64,000 nucleotides of DNA, taken from assembly GCF_900625095.1 (NCBI RefSeq), contig NZ_LR130760.1, positions 2,862,903 through 2,926,902 on the forward strand, in the 5' to 3' direction. This stretch comes from Acinetobacter ihumii (GTDB lineage: Bacteria; Pseudomonadota; Gammaproteobacteria; Pseudomonadales; Moraxellaceae). Shown piece by piece: positions 7,925 through 16,149 of this stretch (positions within the stretch are counted from its first letter, which is position 1; the number at the start of each line of letters is the position of its first letter). Below the pieces are notes generated by a model. That model was not told the origin of the DNA, did no database searches, and saw nothing but the letters and a program-made list of their open reading frames with translations. Position numbers and translations under genes: made by a program.

Positions 7925-8677
7925 ATGAATACCTTAGTAAAAATTGACACAGTTGAATGGCAAGCGCGTTGTGATTTGGCTGCGTTATATCGCCTCATTG
8001 CATTTTATCGAATGACTGATTTGATCGATACTCATATTAGCTTTAGAGTTCCAAATGAGCCGAATCATTTCCTCATTAATCGTTATGGCATTCCTTTCGA
8101 TAAGATGAAAGCATCAGACTTAGTTAAAATTGATCATAGTGGAAATATTATTGAAAGTTATGATCAGCATAAGCATGTTAATAGAGCAGGTTTTGTAATT
8201 CATTCTGCCATACATCATGCTCGGCAGGATGTGAACTGTATCATTCATACGCATACAGCTGATGGTGTAGCTGTTTCTGCACAAAAGCATGGCTTGTTAC
8301 CACTTTCACAGCATGCTTTAAAGTTTTATGAACGGATTGGTTATCATGACTATGAAGGGATTGCTTTATCTTTAGATGAGCAGCAACGCTTAGTCAATGA
8401 TTTGGCACAACATCGTTGCATGATTCTGAGAAATCATGGCTTGTTAGCGACAGGTGATTCAATTCCACGTGCCTTTCATGAAATTTACTTTTTAGAACGC
8501 GCGTGTCAAATCCAGATCAAGGCTTTGAGCAGTCATGATTTAAATTATCCCGATATTCAGGTTTGTCAGCATACCGCGGCGCAGTTTGACCGTGAGGGTG
8601 TTGAGCAAATTATCGGAGATGCTTGGCAGGCAGCACTTTCTTTAATTGAAAGTCAGCAGCAAGAGTATTGCTCATGA
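7925..8677 (+). CDS. Class II aldolase/adducin-family protein
   Basis: A 250-residue class II aldolase/adducin fold. The metal-binding histidines are visible in IIHTHTADG (~106-109) and in RNHGLLATG (~170). The family includes fuculose-phosphate and ribulose-phosphate aldolases and epimerases, decarboxylases of the OtnC type, and also non-aldolase iron oxygenases such as CloR of novobiocin-type biosynthesis, so the reaction cannot be named. No sugar kinase lies nearby, which argues against a sugar-phosphate substrate. It follows the transporter by 13 bases and overlaps the next gene by ATGA at 8674-8677, which implies translational coupling. Confidence 0.82.
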   Translation: MNTLVKIDTVEWQARCDLAALYRLIAFYRMTDLIDTHISFRVPNEPNHFLINRYGIPFDKMKASDLVKIDHSGNIIESYDQHKHVNRAGFVIHSAIHHARQDVNCIIHTHTADGVAVSAQKHGLLPLSQHALKFYERIGYHDYEGIALSLDEQQRLVNDLAQHRCMILRNHGLLATGDSIPRAFHEIYFLERACQIQIKALSSHDLNYPDIQVCQHTAAQFDREGVEQIIGDAWQAALSLIESQQQEYCS

Positions 8678-9597
8678 TTGTAATCGCTTCAACGAAGCCT
8701 TATGCGCAAAAAATGCTTTTGGATGCATTTCAGGCTTTTGCACCTGAAAATAGTTTCTGTCTTCCTGATGATGCTTGTGCGACACAAGCGACAACAGCTG
8801 CATGCTGGTTTCCAGATATGGATCAGTTAGAGTCTTTACCCGACCTACAATTGATTCATTCTATGGGCGCAGGTGTAGAGCATTTAGATTTGAAAAAGAT
8901 TGAGTATAAATACCAACTTTGTCGAATAGTCGATGCGCATCACAAGCAGGGAATGCTGAATTATTTACATTGGGGCATTTTGTATTACCAACGCTGCTTC
9001 GATCTTTATGCGCACAATCAGCAACAGCAAATTTGGCATCAATATTCACAGCTTTCTGAACATGATGTAAAGGTCGGCATTATGGGGCTGGGAGAAATAG
9101 GCTCTTTTGTGGCGCAAAAACTGGCGAATTATGGCTATCAAATTTCTGGTTGGTCAAAATCAAGTAAATCTATTGAATCAGTGACTTGTTATTCTGGTGA
9201 GGCACAGTTTGAGCAGTTTTTATCTCAAAGCCAGATTCTGATTAATCTTTTACCACTTACAACAGAAACCCGACATATTTTATCCAATAAAACTTTTGAA
9301 AAATTACCAAAAGGTGCAGCTGTAATTAATAGTGGTCGAGGGGCTCATTTAAATTCGAATGATTTATTGGCTTGTCTTCAATCTGGTCAATTACGTGGAG
9401 CAATTCTAGATGTTTTCGAGCAAGAACCTCTCATCCCAGAGCATCCGCTATGGACAACACAAAACGTATTGATCACACCCCATGTAGCATCACATGCGCC
9501 TTTAAAGGTAGTGGTTGAACAGATATTGGAAAATGATAAACGTCTTATCAACAGGCAGCCATTGATGAATGTAGTGAATCTACAACGAGGATATTAA
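8674..9597 (+). CDS. D-2-hydroxyacid dehydrogenase, GhrA-like
   Basis: NAD(P)-dependent D-isomer 2-hydroxyacid dehydrogenase of 307 residues, closest in layout to glyoxylate/hydroxypyruvate reductase A. It has the nucleotide-binding motif GLGEIGSFVA (~137-146), the substrate Arg in NSGRGAHLN, the catalytic Glu in DVFEQEPL and the catalytic His in TPHVASH. It should reduce a 2-oxoacid to the D-hydroxyacid, or the reverse. ATG at 8674 overlaps the previous stop; the longer frame from TTG at 8668 adds only two residues and is less likely. The next gene begins two bases after its stop, so it is mid-operon. Confidence 0.85.
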   Translation: MIVIASTKPYAQKMLLDAFQAFAPENSFCLPDDACATQATTAACWFPDMDQLESLPDLQLIHSMGAGVEHLDLKKIEYKYQLCRIVDAHHKQGMLNYLHWGILYYQRCFDLYAHNQQQQIWHQYSQLSEHDVKVGIMGLGEIGSFVAQKLANYGYQISGWSKSSKSIESVTCYSGEAQFEQFLSQSQILINLLPLTTETRHILSNKTFEKLPKGAAVINSGRGAHLNSNDLLACLQSGQLRGAILDVFEQEPLIPEHPLWTTQNVLITPHVASHAPLKVVVEQILENDKRLINRQPLMNVVNLQRGY

Positions 9598-9599
9598 AG

Positions 9600-10841
9600 A
9601 TGAAAACGAATGGAAAGCGATTATGGAATTCATTAATGGAGATGGCAAAAATTGGTGCGACTGAACAGGGCGGTAATACTAGACTTGCATTGACCGATCA
9701 GGATCTTGCAGGTCGTCATCTGTTAATCGAATGGGCTTCTGAACTAGATTTTAAAGTGAGCTACGATGCAATAGGAAACCTGTATTTATCAAAACATGGT
9801 GTTCATACAGATTTAGCACCTATTGTGATGGGTAGTCATTTGGATACTCAACCTAAAGGTGGACGTTTTGATGGTATTTACGGCGTTTTGGCTGGTTTAG
9901 AGGTTTTAAGATGTTTGCATGAGACACAAACCTTGACGCATCATCCCATTGAACTGGTGGTATGGATGAATGAAGAAGGTGCACGTTTTACTCCAGCAAT
10001 GATGGGATCAGGTGTATTTACAAATATTTTAAATTTAGATCAGGTACTTAAAACCACAGACAAAGATGGTTTGAGTGTCGAAAGTGAATTGATACGTACA
10101 GAGCAGTCAGGTCAAATACCATTGCAGCGTCATTTTCAGGCGTATTATGAGCTACATATTGAGCAAGGACCTGTACTTGAACAAAACCAAAAAGAAATTG
10201 GTGTAGTGACCGGAGGACAGGCGATTATTTGGCTGGATGTCGAAGTCTCAGGTAAAGCGGCACATGCTGGCACTACCCCAATGGCAATGCGTCATGATCC
10301 TATGCTTGGAACTGCAGAGATGATGATTGCTTTAGAGAAAATGGTTTTACAGGACTTTCCTGAAGGCTTAATTACCTTTGGAGAAATTTCAATTCAAAAT
10401 TCATCCAGAAATACCATTCCTGCAAAAACTCAGTGGACAATCGATTTAAGACATCCAGAAGATACGCAAATACAAAACATGCAGCAGCAGGTTTTGAAAC
10501 TCTTACAGCAAATTGCAGCTCAACGCCATTTAAATGCCACAAGTCAACAGCACTGGCATAGTCCAGCAACTTATTTTGATGCAGGCTGTGTGCAAACAGT
10601 GCAGTCTACGGTTGAAGATTTAGGTTTTAGTTCTCAAAGAATGGTCAGTGGTGCTGGTCATGATGCCATCAACTTAGCCAAGCACTGTCCAACGACCATG
10701 ATTTTTGTACCTTGTGAGGGTGGTTTGAGTCATAACGAAGCTGAAAAGATAACATCCTTACAGGCTGAACAAGGTGCAGATGTTCTTTTAAACAGCATAT
10801 TAAAGTTTGATCAGCAATATAAGCTTGCTCGAGCTGGTTAA
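9600..10841 (+). CDS. M20-family N-carbamoyl amino acid / allantoate amidohydrolase-like enzyme
   Basis: A 413-residue zinc hydrolase of the hydantoinase/carbamoylase branch of peptidase family M20, the group of N-carbamoyl-L-amino acid hydrolase, beta-ureidopropionase and allantoate amidohydrolase. Binuclear metal ligands are visible: His in GSHLDTQPKGGRFDG (~77-91), MNEEGARF (~122-129), HIEQGPVLE (~186-194) and the C-terminal SHNEAE (~376). The lid domain (~210-325) has the usual SGKAAHAGTTPM. It should cleave an N-carbamoyl or N-acyl C-N bond. No hydantoinase, dihydropyrimidinase or allantoinase is next to it, so the classic pathways are not indicated. It is translationally close to the genes on both sides. 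Confidence 0.85.
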   Translation: MKTNGKRLWNSLMEMAKIGATEQGGNTRLALTDQDLAGRHLLIEWASELDFKVSYDAIGNLYLSKHGVHTDLAPIVMGSHLDTQPKGGRFDGIYGVLAGLEVLRCLHETQTLTHHPIELVVWMNEEGARFTPAMMGSGVFTNILNLDQVLKTTDKDGLSVESELIRTEQSGQIPLQRHFQAYYELHIEQGPVLEQNQKEIGVVTGGQAIIWLDVEVSGKAAHAGTTPMAMRHDPMLGTAEMMIALEKMVLQDFPEGLITFGEISIQNSSRNTIPAKTQWTIDLRHPEDTQIQNMQQQVLKLLQQIAAQRHLNATSQQHWHSPATYFDAGCVQTVQSTVEDLGFSSQRMVSGAGHDAINLAKHCPTTMIFVPCEGGLSHNEAEKITSLQAEQGADVLLNSILKFDQQYKLARAG

Positions 10842-10861
10842 TAAACAAAAAAGGATTACCC

Positions 10862-11935
10862 ATGCAAATTTTCTTTCATCCTGAACAGTTAAAACATTGT
10901 CCACAAAGTTATTATTCAAGAGGGAAAATGCGTCAGCCTCAAGAAAAGCCTGAGCGCATGCACGAACTGCTTAAAGCCATTGAACAGCTATCATTGACTG
11001 TGAAAACAGCAAAAGATTTTGGTACTAAACCTCTATTGGATGTTCACACACTAGGCTATATCGACTTTTTAAAAAATGCTTATAGCGAATGGAAACAGTT
11101 ACCTGAAGACTGGGGCGATGAAGTACTTTCCAATGTATTTATACGGGAAAATAATCGGGAAATTGGTGTGCTTGCGAAAGCAGCAAAGTATTTGGCAGAT
11201 GGGAGTGCGCCTATTGGTCAGCATACATGGACATCTACTTATTGGTCGGCACAAACGGCTTTATCTTGTGCAGATGCACTTCTTAGCCAAAAGGAACAGT
11301 GTATTATTGGTTTAACACGCCCAGCAGGCCATCACGCCCGTAAAGATGGTGCGGGAGGATTTTGTTATATCAACAACGCTGCTGTAATTGCACAATATTT
11401 AAGACAACATTTTAAACGAATTGCTATTATTGATACAGATATGCACCATGGACAAGGAATTCAGGAAATATTTTATGATCGCTCTGATGTATTGTATGTT
11501 TCAGTGCATGGCGATCCAACCAATTTTTATCCAGTAGTCGCAGGTTTTGCTGATGAATATGGCACAGGATCTGGATATGGCTACAATAAAAATTTTCCAA
11601 TGCCACATGGAAGCTCAGAAGAAACCTTTTTTAAGTTTTTAGATCAGGCTGTCGATTATGTTCAAACGTATCAGCCTGATATTGTTATTCATGTCATGGG
11701 CTTTGATATCTATGTGGATGATCCACAAGCAAAATGTTCGGTCAGTACAGCAGGATTTGCACAGGTTGCTGAAAAAATTAAATCAATTGGTGTTCCGACC
11801 ATTAGCTTGATAGAAGGAGGATACTGTATCGAAAAGTTAGGTGAGAACTTTAAAAGTTTTTTGAAAGGATTTGGTATTCATCCTGCTTCTCAACATGAGC
11901 AAAATCAGCAACAAGTGTTGGTTGAACTTGAGTAA
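10862..11935 (+). CDS. Histone-deacetylase-fold amidohydrolase (acetylpolyamine amidohydrolase-like)
   Basis: A 357-residue zinc deacetylase of the HDAC/acetylpolyamine amidohydrolase superfamily. Catalytic features are present: the tandem His in GHHARKDGAGGFC (~156), zinc ligands Asp and His in DTDMHHGQG (~191-197), the third ligand Asp in GFDIYVDDP (~280) and the catalytic Tyr in EGGY (~320). The start MQIFFHPEQLKHCP with the KPERMHEL region resembles bacterial AphA proteins that deacetylate acetylputrescine or acetylcadaverine. In this cluster it may remove an acyl group from a different amine. It is 20 bases after the carbamoylase-like gene. The presence of two unrelated amide hydrolases in one operon is notable. 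Confidence 0.85.
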   Translation: MQIFFHPEQLKHCPQSYYSRGKMRQPQEKPERMHELLKAIEQLSLTVKTAKDFGTKPLLDVHTLGYIDFLKNAYSEWKQLPEDWGDEVLSNVFIRENNREIGVLAKAAKYLADGSAPIGQHTWTSTYWSAQTALSCADALLSQKEQCIIGLTRPAGHHARKDGAGGFCYINNAAVIAQYLRQHFKRIAIIDTDMHHGQGIQEIFYDRSDVLYVSVHGDPTNFYPVVAGFADEYGTGSGYGYNKNFPMPHGSSEETFFKFLDQAVDYVQTYQPDIVIHVMGFDIYVDDPQAKCSVSTAGFAQVAEKIKSIGVPTISLIEGGYCIEKLGENFKSFLKGFGIHPASQHEQNQQQVLVELE

Positions 11936-11977
11936 ATAGCTTTTGAAATTTAATTCAAAATAGGGAAATATGTTTTA

Positions 11978-12898
11978 ATGAAGTCAAATATATTGCTAGA
12001 AAAATGCAATTGGTCATTGTTACGTATTTTTCGCGTTATTGTACAAGAAGGCAGCTTAAATAAAGCTGCCATGAAGCTATTTTTAACTCAGTCTGCAATT
12101 AGTCAAAGTTTAAAGCGCCTTGAAGAGCAGATTGGGGAAGTGCTTATTATTCGCACAGGAGGGAAGTTTTATCTGACGCCAACAGGTGAAATTGTCTTTG
12201 AAGCCAGTTTAGTCATTTATAATCAGTTAATTGATTATGAAGATCGTTTAAATACTGAAAAGAATAGTTTGTCTGGAACGATTAAACTTTTAGTTCTTAG
12301 CCGAATTGAATCATCTCGTTATGATCAGGTTTTACATGATTTTCATGAAAAATATCCTTTGGTCGATTTTCAGGTGGATGTTTTAAGAAGTAAGGAAATT
12401 CAGCAACTTTTATTGCAGAAAATTCCTGCATTAGGTATTTGTATTAGTCGTGAGATGCATCCAAAACTAAATTATCATACTTTGATTAATCAAAAATATG
12501 CGCTTTTTTGTAGTCGAAAGCATCCTCTTTATCAACAGGATATTCAAGCGATTGATCAGATTAGAGGGCATGGTTTTATTTCTTTTCAGAGTGAGCAGTT
12601 AAACGATCCACTCTCTCCGCTCCATGAGATAAGAGAAATAGTAATTAGAAATAACAAATTATTGGTCACCACCAACAATATAGACGAAGTGATACGTTTT
12701 ATAAAAAATGGAATTGGAATTGGTTTTTTGCCAAAACATATGGTAGAAGATAAAAATATTGGGGCCGAGTTTCGACAATTACCTCCGTTCCCACATGCTG
12801 CTATCCTTCCTATTTTATTAACTTGGCATAAGGATCGTGAACTTTCTTTATTAGAACAGTATTTTACGAATGACTTGAGAAATGTTTTTTGCCGTTAA
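11978..12898 (+). CDS. LysR-family transcriptional regulator
   Basis: A 306-residue LysR regulator: an N-terminal winged helix (~10-70, with LNKAAMKLFLTQSAISQSLKRLEEQIG), then a substrate-binding-like effector domain. It lies 42 bases after the deacetylase gene on the same strand and is the natural local regulator of the cluster from 6598. Most LysR genes are divergent from their targets; here it is at the tail, so it may be co-transcribed or start from the short AT-rich gap before it. GGGAAA at ~11963 may serve as the ribosome-binding site. The effector is unknown. Confidence 0.88.
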   Translation: MKSNILLEKCNWSLLRIFRVIVQEGSLNKAAMKLFLTQSAISQSLKRLEEQIGEVLIIRTGGKFYLTPTGEIVFEASLVIYNQLIDYEDRLNTEKNSLSGTIKLLVLSRIESSRYDQVLHDFHEKYPLVDFQVDVLRSKEIQQLLLQKIPALGICISREMHPKLNYHTLINQKYALFCSRKHPLYQQDIQAIDQIRGHGFISFQSEQLNDPLSPLHEIREIVIRNNKLLVTTNNIDEVIRFIKNGIGIGFLPKHMVEDKNIGAEFRQLPPFPHAAILPILLTWHKDRELSLLEQYFTNDLRNVFCR

Positions 12899-12940
12899 AA
12901 AAAAGTTGGTAGACATATATTTTATTGAAGAACGAGTGAT

Positions 12941-13321
12941 TTATTCAGACAAAAGCTTTAAACGCATTTTTTGTGCTTTATTCAATTTAGTGATAACCAG
13001 CGCATACGAAGCTTTTACTAAATCTTCAATCAGCTCTTGATCAATATTTTGCCCTTCAAAAATCGAAATCCAGTGTTTTTTATTCATGTGATAGCCTGAT
13101 GTAATTGAGGGATACAATTCTTTCAGTTCTTCAGCATAATCAGGCTCAATTTTGACGTTAATAAACTTTTGTCGATTGACTTCGCCTGTTAATAAAAACA
13201 CTTTGTCAAAGACTTTAATCACATTGCACTCTGGACCAAAGGGGTGAGACAACTCAGTTTCAGCTTGTTCAAGTGCAATTTTTATCGCCAGTTTTTGTAT
13301 GTGTTCTGCTTTCATTTGCAT
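12941..13321 (-). CDS. MmcQ/YjbR-family protein
   Basis: A 126-residue protein of the MmcQ/YjbR family (DUF419), a small CyaY-like alpha/beta fold sometimes annotated as DNA-binding. The diagnostic stretch is FINVKIEPDYAEELKELYP followed by SGYHMNKKHWISI (~66-98). The biochemical role is not established. It converges on the LysR gene with 42 bases between and has no obvious terminator. The region to its right holds DnaA boxes. Confidence 0.8.
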   Translation of the reverse strand: MQMKAEHIQKLAIKIALEQAETELSHPFGPECNVIKVFDKVFLLTGEVNRQKFINVKIEPDYAEELKELYPSITSGYHMNKKHWISIFEGQNIDQELIEDLVKASYALVITKLNKAQKMRLKLLSE

Positions 13322-13406
13322 CCTTATAAATTTAGATTTGTTCTTGGTTGAATTTTAATCATTATAGATTCAATGGTTTAAATTAATTTATCGTATTGTG
13401 TTTATC

Positions 13407-13447
13407 CTGTGGATAATCACAATGTTATCCACAGAAAATGGGGATAA
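13407..13447. promoter_or_regulatory. Cluster of DnaA boxes (two perfect, facing; one imperfect)
   Basis: TGTGGATAA (13408-13416) and TTATCCACA (13425-13433) are both exact matches to the consensus DnaA box, in opposite orientation. They form 10-base perfect inverted arms (13407-13416, 13425-13434) around 8 bases. A third copy with one mismatch, TGGGGATAA, is at 13439-13447. They lie in the non-coding gap 13322-13637. No dnaA, dnaN or rpmH gene is nearby, so this is not oriC by context. Confidence 0.65.
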
Positions 13448-13448
13448 C

Positions 13449-13637
13449 TGTACGCGCAAAAATATCAATCAATGACTAAATAGCCTAATCTAATTCTGCG
13501 TACTAGAAAAATCATTTTAATGGCATTTGCCATTTTCTATTGAATAAAAGACAGATTTGTCTGCTTAAGCCATTGTAAAAATCACATGTTTTATGTAAAT
13601 TCTGTTTGCTTTGTGTAAGTATAAAAATGGAAAAATC
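13449..13637. other. Non-coding stretch between DnaA boxes and lipoprotein gene
   Basis: Together with the DnaA boxes this is a ~315-base gap. It is AT-rich and should carry the promoter of the gene at 13638. No RNA gene or repeat was recognised apart from the boxes. Confidence 0.4.
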
Positions 13638-15023
13638 ATGATATTCAAAAAAACTGTACTTGTTATTGCTCTGACTTCTTTACTTGCTGCATGTGGCGGT
13701 GGTGGTGGAGACTCATCAACTTCTTCTGGTTCACCAAATGGTGGTTCAGAATCAACCAATACAATGAGCGATTTAGATAAAGCAAAACAGCTCATTACAA
13801 CAGCCAATACCATTATTTCTTATTACGATAGTTTTGAAGATATTCAAAAAACCTATGAACCATCTATTGATGCGGTTGCTCAAGTGAGTACTGATATTGA
13901 AGATGGAAGTAATTTAGTTCTTATTCTGGCTGAATTGGCACACGACGACGCAAAAGGAAGTAATCGGGATTATAATTCTGAACAAGTTGCAGCACTTTAT
14001 AATACTCATGCTGATTATACGCCAGATTATAAGCTCAGTAACAACACCCTTTCGATTCAGGTCAGAGGCTCAACAATTACCATTCGCGGATCCACTGAGT
14101 TTGAGCGTTGGGTTGGCTATAATTTTCCTAATAATGGGCAAAGTCCAACTCCGATTTATGCTGACAAGATGACTATGGATGTCAAGGATTTGGTTTTAAC
14201 TGTTCCTGTGACCAATACATCAGCTACAAGTTATCGTTTTAATCTTCAGCAGGGCGGCAGTATTCATACGATTAATGCTAAGCAAAAAGAAGCGACCCTC
14301 AGTTTTAATGGTAACTCTACGGCTTCTATAACATATGCATCTTCTAAAATCATGGACGTTCGTACGGATGATGAAGTCCCTACATCGGCAAAGCTTGAAT
14401 TAAGTAACATCACGCTGAAGACAAATGATAATTTTGTAGCAACTTTGGCAGAGTTATCAGGTGAAGCAAAAGCAGCAAACTTTATTAATAATGGCGATGC
14501 TTTTGTAGGTCTTGTACCTTATCAAGTAAAACTTAAAGGAACAGCTACATTAAATGATAAGGACAACTTAGGCATTGATGCAACTATTAAATTAAATAAT
14601 GATTTAACTAAGAACATTGATATAACTGGTAATAAAGAATCCCTAAATAATTTCTTAAATCTTTCCGTGGAAGTTGCTTTAAAAGGAAACTTGCAAGCAA
14701 AAGCTAAACAAACTCCATTTAGTTTGAAAATTGATGCATTAAGAAATAAATATGAGTCAGGTAATGCAACTGCGGATATTGATGTAGATGGAAATGCATT
14801 AAATATTCAATTTATTTCATCTGATCTCGATAAGGATAAACCAACCATTGGGGCAACGATTAAACATAAAAATGGTGCTTTTGTATCAACCCCTAATCTG
14901 AAAAATTTTGCCTCAACAGATATTATGGTAGGTAGTCAAAGTTATGGAACATTATCTAAAACTTCTGGCTCTGTATACAATGCAAAATTCAGTGATAATT
15001 CCATTATTACCATTGCACCATAA
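13638..15023 (+). CDS. Large poly-Gly lipoprotein, function unknown
   Basis: A 461-residue predicted lipoprotein. The start MIFKKTVLVIALTSLL leads to lipobox LAAC followed by GGGGG and a Ser/Thr/Gly linker, a tether style common in outer-membrane and surface-exposed lipoproteins. The rest (~60-461) is rich in beta-type alternation, Thr, Asn and Lys with no Cys; I recognise no domain. Recurring phrases of the type 'L.L.NITLKTNDNF' and 'ATIKLNNDL' suggest a repetitive beta architecture. ATG at 13638 is chosen over an upstream TTG because it places the signal peptide at the N-terminus. A terminator follows, and a predicted outer-membrane barrel gene begins 49 bases downstream; the two may work together. 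Confidence 0.8.
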   Translation: MIFKKTVLVIALTSLLAACGGGGGDSSTSSGSPNGGSESTNTMSDLDKAKQLITTANTIISYYDSFEDIQKTYEPSIDAVAQVSTDIEDGSNLVLILAELAHDDAKGSNRDYNSEQVAALYNTHADYTPDYKLSNNTLSIQVRGSTITIRGSTEFERWVGYNFPNNGQSPTPIYADKMTMDVKDLVLTVPVTNTSATSYRFNLQQGGSIHTINAKQKEATLSFNGNSTASITYASSKIMDVRTDDEVPTSAKLELSNITLKTNDNFVATLAELSGEAKAANFINNGDAFVGLVPYQVKLKGTATLNDKDNLGIDATIKLNNDLTKNIDITGNKESLNNFLNLSVEVALKGNLQAKAKQTPFSLKIDALRNKYESGNATADIDVDGNALNIQFISSDLDKDKPTIGATIKHKNGAFVSTPNLKNFASTDIMVGSQSYGTLSKTSGSVYNAKFSDNSIITIAP

Positions 15024-15033
15024 TATTTAACTC

Positions 15034-15061
15034 AAGGTGGCGATTATTAGCCACCTTTTTT
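15034..15061 (+). terminator. Rho-independent terminator after the poly-Gly lipoprotein
   Basis: AAGGTGGC-gattatta-GCCACCTT followed by TTTTA. It ends only 11 bases before the start codon of the next gene, so it would separate the two genes, or act as an attenuator if read-through occurs. Confidence 0.8.
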
Positions 15062-15072
15062 ATTTGTTGATT

Positions 15073-16149
15073 ATGAAAAAAATTGTTTGTTTTTTGGCTC
15101 TTTTACCAAGCTGTGTTTATGCCCAGCCGCAACAAATCGAATATCGGGTTAAAGCTGATTTATATAGTCAACCGATTTCGATCCATTCATTTTTGGATGA
15201 TTGGAAAGATCCAAATTTGAAATCGGGCAACAATGCATTTGCTCATGGGAAAATGCAGCTTGGCTTACAACAAGGCTCTTGGAATTATGCTTGGGTTTGG
15301 CGTTATGACTATGTTTTAAATTTTAGTCAGGATATGGCAAAACTTTATCATCAAATTCAAAATGATCAACTTATTGATTCAAATCAGCACTATAACCTTG
15401 ACTTAAAGGCACAGCATATCGATGCGGTGGGTACTCGATTTGCTTATGATTGGTCGATCAATGCAGATTGGATACTGAGTTCGGGACTTACAGCATTAAT
15501 TGGTCGACATTATGTTGATGGGTATTTTCAGGGAACTGGACAAACTACCCAGATGCAAGAGTTGTTTGATCGTGTGGAGTGGTTAAATGGATCGCTCAAC
15601 TACAGTTATGATCGGCCAGCGCTCAAAGAAGAAAATATGGGTTGGGACCCACAGGCAAATCGTGGATATGGTTATGCATTAGATTTTGCGTTATCAGGTC
15701 GAATGTTTGATCGGATTGATATAAATCTTTCTGCTGAGGATTTGGTCGGCTATCTGTATTGGGATAATGCACCTTATACCCAATATGAACTTCGTTATGA
15801 TCAGGATAATCGTCCAAGATTTGATATTCGTGGCCAATTAGGTACCAAACAGAAGTACACGCAAAGATTGCCTTGTACCATTAGCACTGAAATTAACTAT
15901 GCGCCAGAAGCATCATTATGGAAAGCGGGTATCTCCACATTATCCAATGAATATATAACTTTATATCAATTGAATGGTTATTATCGTTTTGAGTTGGGGA
16001 CGTTGGGGATTCATTTTGAACCGCAATCACATGCTTATGGGGTTTCATTTCAGCACCAAAACATTGGGCTTAAATACCTCACGGATGATTTGAATACCAA
16101 TCAGGCCCATCGAATGGGCGCTTTGGTATATGCACAATATCAATGGTAA
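15073..16149 (+). CDS. Predicted outer-membrane beta-barrel protein, function unknown
   Basis: A 358-residue protein with a clear signal peptide (MKKIVCFLALLPSCVYAQ, cleavage after Ala) and a mature part full of alternating aromatic/polar strands (for example WNYAWVWRYDYVLNF, YQLNGYYRFELG). It ends in a terminal aromatic strand ALVYAQYQW, as outer-membrane barrels do for BAM recognition. I do not recognise the family. ATG at 15073 is chosen because the longer frame would start inside the terminator hairpin. There is no strong ribosome-binding site, so expression may depend on read-through from the lipoprotein gene. Its stop codon abuts that of selO on the other strand with no base between. 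Confidence 0.7.
   Translation: MKKIVCFLALLPSCVYAQPQQIEYRVKADLYSQPISIHSFLDDWKDPNLKSGNNAFAHGKMQLGLQQGSWNYAWVWRYDYVLNFSQDMAKLYHQIQNDQLIDSNQHYNLDLKAQHIDAVGTRFAYDWSINADWILSSGLTALIGRHYVDGYFQGTGQTTQMQELFDRVEWLNGSLNYSYDRPALKEENMGWDPQANRGYGYALDFALSGRMFDRIDINLSAEDLVGYLYWDNAPYTQYELRYDQDNRPRFDIRGQLGTKQKYTQRLPCTISTEINYAPEASLWKAGISTLSNEYITLYQLNGYYRFELGTLGIHFEPQSHAYGVSFQHQNIGLKYLTDDLNTNQAHRMGALVYAQYQW

Noticed and set aside
13405..13448. DnaA boxes as the chromosomal origin
   Set aside because: dnaA, dnaN, gyrB and rpmH are absent and there are only three boxes without an obvious AT-rich unwinding element.
13565..13813. 82-residue minus-strand ORF rich in Pro
   Set aside because: The Pro run is the antisense of the poly-Gly tether of the lipoprotein gene.
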